Shown piece after piece: positions 6,242-12,002 of a DNA stretch of 12,002 bases. The notes beneath the pieces were generated by a model. The model was given only the letters and a program-made list of their open reading frames with translations, was not told the DNA's origin and made no database searches. A program made the position numbers and the translations under genes. Numbering within the stretch: the first letter of the stretch is position 1; each line of letters starts with the position of its first letter. Origin of the DNA: Smithellaceae bacterium (GTDB taxonomy: Bacteria; Desulfobacterota; Syntrophia; Syntrophales; Smithellaceae); NCBI GenBank assembly GCA_028704195.1, contig JAQVLL010000025.1, positions 1-12,002 on the forward strand. The letters are read 5' to 3'.

Positions 6242-6592
6242 TTACCTCCTTTCTTTTGTTTTTCCTGATTTCCTGTTCATTTTTTTTAATGATTTCATCT
6301 TTGTGATTTCTTCCTCTACTTCTTCAGCGCCTTCAGCATAGAAATTTTCCTCATCGGGAGCCAGTTCGTGAAGCAATCTTAAAAACTCTCCGGCGTGTAC
6401 ACGTTCTTCATCGGCAATGTCTTTGAGCACTTCGATGGCAAGCTTGTTGTCCGTCGACTCTGCAAGCTGCATGTAAAGCTGAATTGCCTCATACTCCGCC
6501 GCCACCATGAATCGAATGGCTCTGATAAGTTCATCTTTTGTGAGTTTCCTGTTCTTCGCTAATCCTGAAAAAGGTGTTCCGAACTCCGGCAT
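6242..6592 (-). CDS. Small ferritin-like / rubrerythrin-fold diiron protein
   Basis: This 116-residue protein contains a two-helix ferritin-like unit: AAEYEAIQLYMQLAE (E33/E35 region) and DIADEERVHAGEFLRLL with the E63-xx-H66 iron-ligand motif. It is half the length of a rubrerythrin domain and has no rubredoxin cysteines, so a four-helix diiron bundle would need dimerisation. It resembles the short ferritin-like proteins found free or fused to encapsulin shells in anaerobes such as Pyrococcus. No encapsulin gene is in the window, and the basic tail (KSLKKMNRKSGKTKERR) is not an obvious shell-targeting peptide. It probably oxidises or stores Fe(II), limiting peroxide chemistry. The ATG at 6590-6592 has AAAGGAGG upstream. 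Its stop overlaps the ribosome site of the seleno-peroxiredoxin, so the pair forms an oxidative-stress operon. It is sometimes annotated as a demethoxyubiquinone hydroxylase-like protein, which I consider less apt. Confidence 0.82.
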   Translation of the reverse strand: MPEFGTPFSGLAKNRKLTKDELIRAIRFMVAAEYEAIQLYMQLAESTDNKLAIEVLKDIADEERVHAGEFLRLLHELAPDEENFYAEGAEEVEEEITKMKSLKKMNRKSGKTKERR

Positions 6593-6649
6593 GGTTACGA
6601 TCCTCCTTTCCTGGTTATGTTGTTTTCAGTTACACTTCCCGGCGTTTCG

Positions 6650-6664
6650 GTAATGAAATATTAC
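6650..6664 (-). promoter_or_regulatory. Candidate PerR/Fur-type operator overlapping a -10 element
   Basis: GTAATGAAATATTAC is a palindrome with perfect 5-bp arms (GTAAT/ATTAC), about 58 bases upstream of the ferritin-like start. Its 15-bp size fits the 7-1-7 layout of Fur-family boxes, although two inner positions do not pair. A minus-strand TAATAT (6658-6663) that could serve as -10 lies within it. Control of ferritin-like and peroxiredoxin genes by PerR is common in anaerobes. The assignment is by resemblance and context only. Confidence 0.35.
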
Positions 6665-6671
6665 AACATTT

Positions 6672-6753
6672 TCCGTGCCACAAAAAATCACTTTTCACTT
6701 CCTGCCGGTCAACGAAACAATCAGGCAATTTTCAAACGGCAATTTGGCACGGA
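6672..6753. repeat. 9-bp inverted repeat spanning the DsrE-like/ferritin-like gap
   Basis: TCCGTGCCA (6672-6680) and TGGCACGGA (6745-6753) are exact reverse complements separated by 64 bases. One arm touches the TGA stop codon of the DsrE-like gene. No T-run follows on either side, so it is not a standard terminator. It might fold the 3' end of the upstream transcript or may be chance. Confidence 0.3.
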
Positions 6754-7101
6754 TCAGAAAGTAATGATTTCATATCCCTGGTCACGGTATGCTGCAACAC
6801 TCGGATGTCCGGACATGTCATCTAGCAATCTCAGCCTTTGCTCTTTGGCTGCTTCCAGAGTTCCCAGCTTCCCCGAACAGGCCTTGCATACTCCTTCAAC
6901 AAGGTTCGCCTCGATATTTTTTTGCCACAGGCCATGCAAAAGATTACCGGCATTTGCCAAATCGGGGATTAGTTTTACCGAAGCTCCTTCCATGATAATT
7001 TTTACTTCATGACCTTTGGCCTTCATATCCAGCGCGTTGAGCAGCACATGAATAAAGCACATGGGATCGCCGTTGAAAACGAACAAAGCAAATTTTTTCA
7101 T
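6754..7101 (-). CDS. Small DsrE-family protein (putative sulfur carrier)
   Basis: This 115-residue protein has the single-domain DsrE/DsrF-like alpha/beta layout: KKFALFVFNGDP at strand 1, an amphipathic helix IHVLLNALDMKAKGHEV, KIIMEGASVKLI, and a C-terminal helix-strand ending YEIITF. Three cysteines are C15, C72 and C75. The C72-K-A-C75 pair lies where DsrE-like proteins often carry the reactive cysteine used to hold persulfide sulfur. It begins 21 bases after the CoA-disulfide reductase-rhodanese gene (ribosome site GAAGGGA), so the two are almost certainly one transcript. A role as a sulfur donor or acceptor for that enzyme is reasonable but inferred. It ends in TGA; the frame beyond this is short and has no Cys-type motif, so here TGA is an ordinary stop. 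Confidence 0.8.
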   Translation of the reverse strand: MKKFALFVFNGDPMCFIHVLLNALDMKAKGHEVKIIMEGASVKLIPDLANAGNLLHGLWQKNIEANLVEGVCKACSGKLGTLEAAKEQRLRLLDDMSGHPSVAAYRDQGYEIITF

Positions 7102-7122
7102 GATTTTCTTCCCTTCAATGAT

Positions 7123-8823
7123 TTATTTTTCCCTTGGATACGGCCAGGCCATGATACCGCCTTCCATCACCTTAACATTTTTCCAGCCGTTGCCTTCCAG
7201 TGCCAGCGCCGCCTCGTAACCGCGCAGCGAAATTTTGCAAAAGCAGATAATTTCCTTGTTTTTGTCTTCCGGAAGCTCCCCAAGTCGTTTTCGCAGAGCA
7301 CCCAGCGGGATCAGCGTCTCGCCGATGCCCAGGCGCATCTCTTCGAATTCCTCCGGGCCGCGTGTATCAATCAGGAATGGTTTCTCTCCGGCCCGGATTT
7401 TATCATAAACTTCTCTGCAACTGATGCCTTTCATTCTTCCTTTCATTTTATTCTGCATAATATGTGCTGTGGCAATAAAATGGTCAATCGCCAAAGAGAA
7501 AGGCGGTGCGTAGGGAAGGTCAGCGTTGATGAGATCTTCCACGGTCATTTTCCCCTGAATGGCCATGGCCCATTGTGCGATCTGCTTAGCGACATTACCC
7601 GGCCCGATACACTGCGCGCCGAGAATCCGACCGGTCTTTTGATCCGCAATGAGTTTGGTCACCAAAAGCTTTCCCTCCATGAAACCGGGTTTGTCAGGAC
7701 TCGCGTTGATGACGGTGATGATATCTTGATATCCCAGCCGTTTGGCAACCGTTTCCGAAAGCCCTGTGGAACCCGCACCGTAATCAAACACCTTGCAGAT
7801 GCCGGTCTGGATGGTTCCGGGGAACGTTACGCGGTTTGTCGAAGCGGCGTTTTCACCCGCTACACGTCCCTGGAGATTGGCCAGATCGCCGTATGGTGCG
7901 TGGACTTTCCTGCCGGTAATGCGGTTGAGCGTTTCCACGCAATCACCCACAGCATAGATGTCCGGGGCGGAGGTTTGCATGTATTCGTTGACCTCTATTC
8001 CACCCAGCTCACCGATTTTCAATCCCGCTTCTTTCGCCAGTTTGACATTAGGGCGAACACCGATGGCGACGACCGCCAGTTCGCAAGGCAATTCCGTTCC
8101 ATTTTGCAGTTTGACGGCTGTCAGTCTTCCTTCTTCTCCCAGGAAGGCTGCAATGCCGTTTTCGGTGATGACGTTGGCGCCTTTGCTTTTGACGTGGTTT
8201 TCTACAAGTTTGGCCAGTTCCCAGTCCAAAAAGGTCAGCAGCTGGGGAAGAAGTTCGATAACCGTAATTTCAATCCCTGCCAATTGCAGGGCCTCGCAGG
8301 TTTCAATGCCTATCAGACCCCCGCCGATGACGACGGCTTTTTTAATTCTTCCTTCGTCGCGGATTTTGCGGAGGAAATCTGCATCCTTCATGGACTGAAG
8401 TGTCGTGATACCATCGAGATCAGTTCCCGGTACCGGCGGCATCCTCGGGACGGCACCGGTTGCGATAACGAGTTTGTCATACGTTAACATGCCGGTTTCT
8501 CCTGAAACAGCATTTTTGAAAGACACCGAATGATTTTTCGTGTTGATGTTGGTGACTTCGGTGTTGACACGTGCGTCAATATCCTTGGCGTTTAAATAAA
8601 ACACAGGATTTCTCACAACGCCCGTGGACGTGCAAAGAAGCGCGTTCCGGTCATTGAAATAACCGCCCACGTAATAGGGATAACCGCACGAAGCCATTGA
8701 AAGATCAGCTTCTTTTTGCAGAATAATAACTTCGGCGTCGTTGTCAATTCGCCTTGCTTTTGCTGCTGATTTGGGACCGGCGGCCGACCCGCCGATGACT
8801 AAAATTCGTTTTTGCTGTGCCAT
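7123..8823 (-). CDS. CoA-disulfide reductase / persulfide reductase with C-terminal rhodanese domain
   Basis: This 566-residue flavoenzyme is of the CoADR-Rhd (Npsr-like) type. The N-terminal FAD-binding site is VIGGSAAGPKSA. The redox Cys46 sits in SCGYPYY, the single-cysteine active site of CoA-disulfide reductases. The NAD(P)H-binding motif is VIGGGLIGIETCEA near 167-180, and the FAD ribityl-binding segment is IYAVGDC. A dimerisation domain follows (about 330-450), then a rhodanese domain from about 460 with catalytic Cys529 in C-K-I-S-L-R534. Known relatives reduce CoA disulfide, CoA persulfide or polysulfide with NAD(P)H, the rhodanese domain delivering sulfane sulfur. The start at 8821-8823 has AAGGAG upstream. 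A perfect FNR-type box lies 65-78 bases before the start. A DsrE-like partner follows. This suggests anaerobically controlled sulfur/redox metabolism. Preference for NADH or NADPH is not readable here. Confidence 0.92.
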   Translation of the reverse strand: MAQQKRILVIGGSAAGPKSAAKARRIDNDAEVIILQKEADLSMASCGYPYYVGGYFNDRNALLCTSTGVVRNPVFYLNAKDIDARVNTEVTNINTKNHSVSFKNAVSGETGMLTYDKLVIATGAVPRMPPVPGTDLDGITTLQSMKDADFLRKIRDEGRIKKAVVIGGGLIGIETCEALQLAGIEITVIELLPQLLTFLDWELAKLVENHVKSKGANVITENGIAAFLGEEGRLTAVKLQNGTELPCELAVVAIGVRPNVKLAKEAGLKIGELGGIEVNEYMQTSAPDIYAVGDCVETLNRITGRKVHAPYGDLANLQGRVAGENAASTNRVTFPGTIQTGICKVFDYGAGSTGLSETVAKRLGYQDIITVINASPDKPGFMEGKLLVTKLIADQKTGRILGAQCIGPGNVAKQIAQWAMAIQGKMTVEDLINADLPYAPPFSLAIDHFIATAHIMQNKMKGRMKGISCREVYDKIRAGEKPFLIDTRGPEEFEEMRLGIGETLIPLGALRKRLGELPEDKNKEIICFCKISLRGYEAALALEGNGWKNVKVMEGGIMAWPYPREK

Positions 8824-8852
8824 AGAGACTCTCCTTAGAGGTGTTATTTGTC

Positions 8853-8901
8853 TTTTTTAAAATTAGCAGCCGACTGTTCGGATTGCATTGATCTAAATCA
8901 A
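8853..8901 (-). promoter_or_regulatory. FNR-type box and class II promoter for the CoADR-rhodanese operon
   Basis: The minus-strand TTGATTTAGATCAA (8888-8901) is a perfect match to the FNR/ANR consensus TTGATN4ATCAA. If it sits at -41.5, transcription would start near 8853, and the -10 slot (8860-8865) holds TAATTT. This is the class II activator layout. The box overlaps the last codons and stop of the flavodoxin-ferredoxin gene. The regulator itself is not in the window, and another CRP/FNR-family protein with the same half-site could be responsible. Confidence 0.65.
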
Positions 8902-9737
8902 CGGACTGATTTTGAAAGAAAGAACTCGGGTTCCCGGCGAGGCGACGTGAAAGCGTTTTCCAATTCCTGCTTGTGCCAAAGATAATTTGTGTCATCAAAA
9001 TATTTTGCTTCGACAGGACAGTTTTTAATGCAGGCGCAGCATTTGATGCAGATCCCTGTTATTCTGGATTCGTTTCCCGCGTCAATGGACCCCATGGGAC
9101 AAAGACTGACGCAGAATCCACACTGGATGCAGTCGGAGCTGGTTTCGGGGACCACTTTGTGTAGGGCAACCGGGTTGCCGTCTTTGTCTTTCGGTCGGTA
9201 ATAAGGCTGGTAGGGTTGTTTCCCCGGAACGGATACGGTTTCCAGGTCGTTTTGAGAGGCTGTAATCTTTTGATAAATCTGAGCGGCGAATTTTGCCACG
9301 TCTAACATATCCTGCGCATCAGGCCTATTCTTTCCCAGAATTCGGGAAAAGGAGTGTTCTCCGATAAACGCGCCGGCGGCAAAGACTTTAAAGTTTCTTG
9401 ATTCCAGAATATCCCGCCATTCGATCAGCGCGTCGTCATAGTGCCGGTTGCCGTATACCACCACGGCAACGGCCAGGGCGCCGTTCCCTTCGATAGTATT
9501 GAGATATTTCAGCAATACATTGGGGACTCTGCCGGCATAAACAGGCACGCCGGCTATGACAATATCTTTTTCAGTAAAAGACACCGGTTCCTTTCGCGCG
9601 TCCGGTAATGTGAAATCAATTTTTACCACTGGTTTGCCGCCAAAACTTTCCATGAGTTTTCCGGCGATCCCTGTCACGATTTTCTTTGTCGTTTCTGTTG
9701 CGCTGAAATAGAAGGTTTTAATAAAATTATTTATCAT
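8898..9737 (-). CDS. Flavodoxin-like / 2x[4Fe-4S] ferredoxin fusion protein (EFR1-like)
   Basis: This 279-residue electron carrier has two parts. Residues 1 to about 165 form a flavodoxin-like domain: FYFSATETTKKI is the FMN phosphate-binding loop, IVIAGVPVYAGRVP and AVAVVVYGNRHYDDA the later loops. A C-terminal bacterial ferredoxin domain carries two cluster motifs, CIQCGFCVSLCP and CIKCCACIKNCP, each CxxCxxCxxxCP. It probably passes electrons between a low-potential ferredoxin pool and an unknown partner. I chose ATG 9735-9737 because FYFSATxxTK normally lies within about 10 residues of the start. The frame is open for 57 more codons, but that part runs through repeat-like DNA and encodes the FRIPAFADMT-type peptide seen when such repeats are translated. 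The ribosome site is weak, so this start is less certain than the rest. It is a single-gene unit between two FNR-type boxes. Confidence 0.83.
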   Translation of the reverse strand: MINNFIKTFYFSATETTKKIVTGIAGKLMESFGGKPVVKIDFTLPDARKEPVSFTEKDIVIAGVPVYAGRVPNVLLKYLNTIEGNGALAVAVVVYGNRHYDDALIEWRDILESRNFKVFAAGAFIGEHSFSRILGKNRPDAQDMLDVAKFAAQIYQKITASQNDLETVSVPGKQPYQPYYRPKDKDGNPVALHKVVPETSSDCIQCGFCVSLCPMGSIDAGNESRITGICIKCCACIKNCPVEAKYFDDTNYLWHKQELENAFTSPRREPEFFLSKSVR

Positions 9738-9798
9738 GTCATGTGCACTCGATAAGGTATCCCGATAAATCGACGGTTTTATAATTGAATGTACATTT

Positions 9799-9825
9799 GT
9801 CATGTCGGCGAAAGCCGGTATCCGG
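9799..9825. repeat. REP-like palindromic repeat
   Basis: The plus strand reads GTCATGTCGGCG-AAAG-CCGGTATCCGG. It resembles the widespread intergenic repeat of the form GTCATTCCGGCG-AAAG-CCGGAATCC found in many proteobacterial genomes, whose translation gives peptides like IPAFAGMT. Here the minus-strand frame indeed reads RIPAFADMT. The core CGGC-GAAA-GCCG can form a small hairpin. Identification is by memory of the family pattern; other genomic copies are not visible here. Confidence 0.5.
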
Positions 9826-9960
9826 AAATTTATGTACCGTTTCCACTCTGAACACACCGGGCTCCGGGCGGGATGTTGACCCGGTGCATGCCGGGTGGAA
9901 ATTAACACCTTTTATTATTCCGGCACGGCTGGTGTAATGTTCCGGGAAAACATTGTCATA

Positions 9961-9992
9961 TCGACCGAAGGGAGATATCTTTGTTTGGTCGA
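9961..9992. repeat. Hairpin in the leader region of the flavodoxin-ferredoxin gene
   Basis: TCGACCGAA (9961-9969) pairs with TTTGGTCGA (9984-9992) over 9 bases with one G-T pair. The 14-base loop contains the palindrome AGATATCT. There is no following T-run on the minus strand, so it is not an evident terminator. It could be a leader structure or a protein site. Confidence 0.4.
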
Positions 9993-10014
9993 GTATTTCT
10001 AAAGATTTCTTCCT

Positions 10015-10037
10015 TTGATCGACATCAAAAGATTATA
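10015..10037 (-). promoter_or_regulatory. Second FNR-type box beside a consensus -10
   Basis: TTGATGTCGATCAA on the minus strand (10015-10028) is a perfect TTGATN4ATCAA site. Just upstream is TATAAT (10032-10037), with a weak -35 GGTACA 16 bases before it. Transcription from that -10 would start within the box, an arrangement of repression. If the box instead activates at -41.5, the start would be near 9980, but no good -10 is there. The only downstream gene on this strand is the flavodoxin-ferredoxin. Confidence 0.6.
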
Positions 10038-10069
10038 AGGCCATTGTTGAGATTGTACCAGTAAAATTT

Positions 10070-10543
10070 TTATTTGCCTGGTCGCATATTCTCCGGCATC
10101 TGGACGGCCACAACCTCGCCTTTGGCACAGACCTTTCCTTCGGCCATCAGTCGTGCCTCGACGACAACACGACGTCCCTTGATCATTTTCACCTTGCCGC
10201 GCACCTCCAGCGGAACTCCCATCGGTGTGGGAAGCAGATAATCAACATGCAGGGACGCCGTTACGAAACGGACCGCTGGCTCAGAGCCTAACTCCCTGTT
10301 TTCTGAGCGGTATTTGGCGGCGGCGGCCGTGCCGGTGGAATGGCAATCAATCAGCGACGCGATCAGCCCGCCATAAACAAAACCGGGGATGGCGGTATGG
10401 TAGTCCCTGGGTATATAGACGCAGACAGATTCTTCTCCGTCCCAGAAGCTTTTGATTTGCAGTCCGTGTTCATTGCGGCTGCCGCAGCCATAGCAGTGAC
10501 TTAAATCTTCAGGGTAATAATCCTGAAACGCCTTTTGTGTCAT
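10070..10543 (-). CDS. PaaI-type hotdog-fold acyl-CoA thioesterase
   Basis: This 157-residue protein has the single hotdog fold of the PaaI/DUF4442 group. An N-terminal HCYGCGSRNEHGLQI segment is typical (CxxCG...N..GL). FVYGGLIASLIDCHSTGTA holds the central helix with the probable catalytic Asp of the family. The strands VTASLHVDYLLPTPMGVPLEVRGKV and RRVVVEARLMAEGKVCAKGEVVAVQ complete the sheet. Such enzymes hydrolyse small or aromatic acyl-CoA esters, usually as tetramers in the cytoplasm. The ATG at 10541-10543 has AAAGGAA upstream. It follows the metallo-beta-lactamase-fold gene by 42 bases that consist mostly of a heptamer repeat, and it probably ends the acyl-CoA operon. The true substrate is not readable; some members are not catalytically active. 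Confidence 0.85.
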   Translation of the reverse strand: MTQKAFQDYYPEDLSHCYGCGSRNEHGLQIKSFWDGEESVCVYIPRDYHTAIPGFVYGGLIASLIDCHSTGTAAAAKYRSENRELGSEPAVRFVTASLHVDYLLPTPMGVPLEVRGKVKMIKGRRVVVEARLMAEGKVCAKGEVVAVQMPENMRPGK

Positions 10544-10553
10544 AATTTCCTTT

Positions 10554-10588
10554 ATCCTTGTCCCTTGTTCCTTGTTCCTTGTTCCTTA
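10554..10588. repeat. Heptamer tandem repeat, five units
   Basis: On the plus strand the units read ATCCTTG, TCCCTTG, TTCCTTG, TTCCTTG and TTCCTTA. On the minus (coding) strand this is a run of AAGGAAC-type units, each resembling a Shine-Dalgarno sequence. The first unit overlaps the stop codon of the metallo-beta-lactamase-fold gene and the last leads into the true ribosome site of the thioesterase. Length change by slippage is plausible but would not shift a reading frame. Confidence 0.75.
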
Positions 10589-11542
10589 TGTAAAGGTGAG
10601 CTTCGTTCCCGCCATATTCAAGATGAATTGTTCAGGCATCTTTTTTTCGATTTCCATGATCGCTTTTCTTCCCGTACAGTGCGTGGGAATGACATACGTG
10701 GGATTCATTTTTTGCAGTTCCCTGGTTGTTTCGTCGATCAGGGGTTCGAAAAACGGTCCGGAGAGGTGAAATCCTCCCATGACGGCGTGAATCCTGTCGA
10801 TCCCGGTAGCTTTTATGGCATACCGGACCGTATTGATAATCCCCGCATGCGCGCAGCCGGATAAGATGACCAGTCCCTTGTCTTTCAGGTTCATGACAAT
10901 GGACGAATCATCTTCGATGGGGTCCCAGCTTTCCTTGCCGTCTTTCTGGTAATGCGGGAGGGGCCAGCCTTTTTCAAAATCCGTGGTGTGCGGAATACCT
11001 CCCAGAAAGAGAACGGTGCCGTCAAGCATTGAATAAGGGGTATCTGCTTCTATGACGGACAGACCCGCCTGCCGGACCATATCACGCGTGAATTTCGGAA
11101 AATAGATCTTGAATTCTTCGCCGAATTTAAGATAACGCGGCGACTGAAATGCGGCAGGATGCACGACCAGAGGAAGGCCCGTCCTGCCGATCATTGCGGT
11201 CAGTTTGACCATTCCACCTGTGTGATCGCTGTGTCCGTGCGAGAGAGCCACGGCTTCTACGTCTTTGAGATCAAGGCCCAGGGTTTGCACGTTTTGCGCC
11301 GCGCCGTTTTCAGAAAAACCGAAATCAAAAAGCATGGTGCAGGTTTTATCTTCCACGGTGGTTTTGACCAATGCTGAAAAACCGTGCTCCGCCAGAATGG
11401 AGGCTTTGATTTCGCCGTCCTTTAAAGGAGCGGCCCGTGTGACGACGGCGTTGCTGTCCATGGCCGTTATCTCGATGTAATTGTCCTGCAGGGTCCAGAT
11501 TTCGATCTTGTCCACGGCCTTCAGATCGGGTTTTGCTGACAT
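10586..11542 (-). CDS. Metallo-beta-lactamase-fold hydrolase (COG1237 type)
   Basis: This 318-residue metal-dependent enzyme has the signature H102-G-H104-S-D106-H107-TGG, with further ligand regions LVVHPAAF, LSGCAHAGIINT and VMGGFHLSGP. These blocks match the COG1237 group, whose archaeal relatives act in dihydropterin / methanopterin biosynthesis; bacterial members are mostly uncharacterised. I moved the start to 11540-11542, because AAAGGAG lies 7 bases before that ATG but only about one base from the ATG two codons upstream. It lies 21 bases after the carboxyltransferase gene and before a thioesterase, so a role in acyl-CoA handling, such as a thioester hydrolase of the glyoxalase II superfamily, is also possible. 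The exact substrate is unknown. Confidence 0.85.
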   Translation of the reverse strand: MSAKPDLKAVDKIEIWTLQDNYIEITAMDSNAVVTRAAPLKDGEIKASILAEHGFSALVKTTVEDKTCTMLFDFGFSENGAAQNVQTLGLDLKDVEAVALSHGHSDHTGGMVKLTAMIGRTGLPLVVHPAAFQSPRYLKFGEEFKIYFPKFTRDMVRQAGLSVIEADTPYSMLDGTVLFLGGIPHTTDFEKGWPLPHYQKDGKESWDPIEDDSSIVMNLKDKGLVILSGCAHAGIINTVRYAIKATGIDRIHAVMGGFHLSGPFFEPLIDETTRELQKMNPTYVIPTHCTGRKAIMEIEKKMPEQFILNMAGTKLTFT

Positions 11543-11563
11543 AACCATTCTCCTTTCTCGAGA

Positions 11564-12002
11564 TTAAAATTTGGTTGGCCATCCTGACAAAAGATGCCTG
11601 CTCATCCCTTTTGTTTTTGATTCCCGGATAATGCCCAGTACCTTGATCAGATAATCCCGTGTTTCTGCCGGATGGATCACATCCTGAATGCCGTAAACCC
11701 GTGCCGCCGGATAAGGCGAAGAGTCTGCCATCATCTTTTGAACCAGTTTTTCGCGCTCGGCCTCGGGAAGGCTTCCAAAAACGATGTCGGCGCCGACGTA
11801 CGGGTCCATAAAGCTGATTTCTGCCGTGGGCCAGGCAACCATGAAATCCGAACCGGCGCCGACGGCGCACATATTAACCAGCGCCTGGCCATAACCTTTA
11901 CGGACGAGAATCGTGATTTTCGGAACCGTGACCTGAAACAGGGCCTGAAGATTATTGACCACTTTCGCGCCGACACGTTTTTGCTCTGCCTCACGGCCGG
12001 TC
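11564..12002 (-). CDS. Acyl-CoA carboxylase, carboxyltransferase (beta) subunit, C-terminal part
   Basis: The last 145 codons of a biotin-dependent carboxyltransferase are present; the start lies beyond the window edge. The segment TGREAEQKRVGAKVVNNL, then VTVPKITILVRKGYGQA, SDFMVAWPTAEISFMDP and a C-terminal PYPAARVYGIQDVIHPAETRDYLIKVLGI are characteristic of propionyl-, methylmalonyl- or glutaconyl-CoA carboxyltransferase/decarboxylase large subunits. The WPTAEI block and the ...DVIxPxxTR... ending are the clearest marks. The enzyme moves CO2 between carboxybiotin and an acyl-CoA in the cytoplasm. Substrate cannot be fixed from this fragment. The stop is 21 bases before the metallo-beta-lactamase-fold gene, implying a shared transcript. 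Confidence 0.88.
   Translation of the reverse strand, partial: TGREAEQKRVGAKVVNNLQALFQVTVPKITILVRKGYGQALVNMCAVGAGSDFMVAWPTAEISFMDPYVGADIVFGSLPEAEREKLVQKMMADSSPYPAARVYGIQDVIHPAETRDYLIKVLGIIRESKTKGMSRHLLSGWPTKF

Larger units (their letters stand above)
9738..10069. other. 332-base regulatory/repeat-containing gap without a gene
   Basis: This gap between the thioesterase stop and the flavodoxin-ferredoxin start holds no credible gene. From the upstream side it contains a minus-strand TATAAT (10032-10037), a perfect FNR-type box (10015-10028), a hairpin (9961-9992), a GC-rich inverted repeat CACCGGG/CCCGGTG (9855-9861 with 9880-9886) and a REP-like repeat (9799-9825). A transcript starting near the FNR box would have a leader of 240-290 nt before the flavodoxin-ferredoxin. 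Confidence 0.6.

Noticed and set aside
6672..6753. 9-bp inverted repeat as a Rho-independent terminator for the CoADR operon
   Set aside because: The spacer is 64 bases and no T-run follows the stem on the minus strand.
6754..6756. TGA stop of the DsrE-like gene as a possible third selenocysteine codon
   Set aside because: The frame after it is short, without conserved sequence or a nearby SECIS-like stem. The protein is already full length.
7009..8487. Plus-strand 492-codon open frame
   Set aside because: It is antisense to the CoADR-rhodanese gene, which has complete domains and a ribosome site. The plus-strand product shows no domain and is a shadow of codon bias.
8898..8900. TGA stop of the flavodoxin-ferredoxin gene as selenocysteine
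   Set aside because: Only about 16 codons follow before TAA, with no Cys/Sec motif, and the TGA is part of the FNR-type box.
1..12002. CRISPR array, tRNA/rRNA genes or insertion sequence
   Set aside because: No regularly spaced direct repeats, no cloverleaf or rRNA-like stretch and no transposase or integrase frame were seen on either strand.

Overview
The window reads as a stretch of a Gram-negative, strictly or largely anaerobic bacterium, most likely a deltaproteobacterium (Desulfobacterota, Syntrophaceae-like). The reasons are: signal peptides, an outer-membrane beta-barrel and a LolA-like carrier (two membranes); clostridial-type ferredoxin clusters; a CoA-disulfide-reductase/rhodanese enzyme; acyl-CoA carboxylase; and two genes that make sense only if UGA is read as selenocysteine. 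Every gene I can support lies on the minus strand, so transcription runs from position 12002 towards 1. The taxonomic guess is inference; no rRNA or marker gene is present.

Layout in transcription order. (1) 12002-10070: C-terminal part of an acyl-CoA carboxylase carboxyltransferase subunit, a metallo-beta-lactamase-fold protein and a PaaI-type thioesterase, closely spaced and probably one acyl-CoA-related operon. A CAAGGAA-type heptamer repeat fills the last gap. (2) 10069-9738: a 332-base gap with a perfect FNR-type box (10015-10028), a hairpin and a REP-like repeat. (3) 9737-8898: flavodoxin/2x[4Fe-4S] ferredoxin fusion. (4) 8823-6754: CoA-disulfide reductase-rhodanese fusion plus a small DsrE-like protein, preceded by a second perfect FNR-type box (8888-8901) placed as for class II activation. 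(5) 6592-5510: ferritin-like protein followed by an AhpC-type peroxiredoxin whose peroxidatic residue is encoded by TGA (selenocysteine), behind a possible PerR/Fur-type palindrome and ending in a terminator-like hairpin. (6) 5426-1045: tightly packed operon of LolD-like ATPase, LolC/E/MacB-like permease, an exported NifX-fold protein, a LolA-like periplasmic carrier and an outer-membrane barrel. (7) 928-380: exported BCP/PrxQ-type peroxiredoxin, again with TGA at the peroxidatic position, with its own sigma70-like promoter. (8) 379-1: no convincing gene; several inverted repeats.

The main biological point is redox and oxygen defence in an anaerobe. Two independent selenocysteine peroxiredoxins, one cytoplasmic and one exported, each carry a candidate bacterial SECIS hairpin whose apical loop begins exactly 17 nt after the UGA. 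Both lack the usual resolving cysteine. They sit with a ferritin-like diiron protein, a persulfide/CoA-disulfide reductase and a flavodoxin-ferredoxin. A standard gene caller would split each selenoprotein into two false ORFs. The second point is a five-gene Lol-like export operon containing an exported NifX-fold protein, an unusual partner for such a system.
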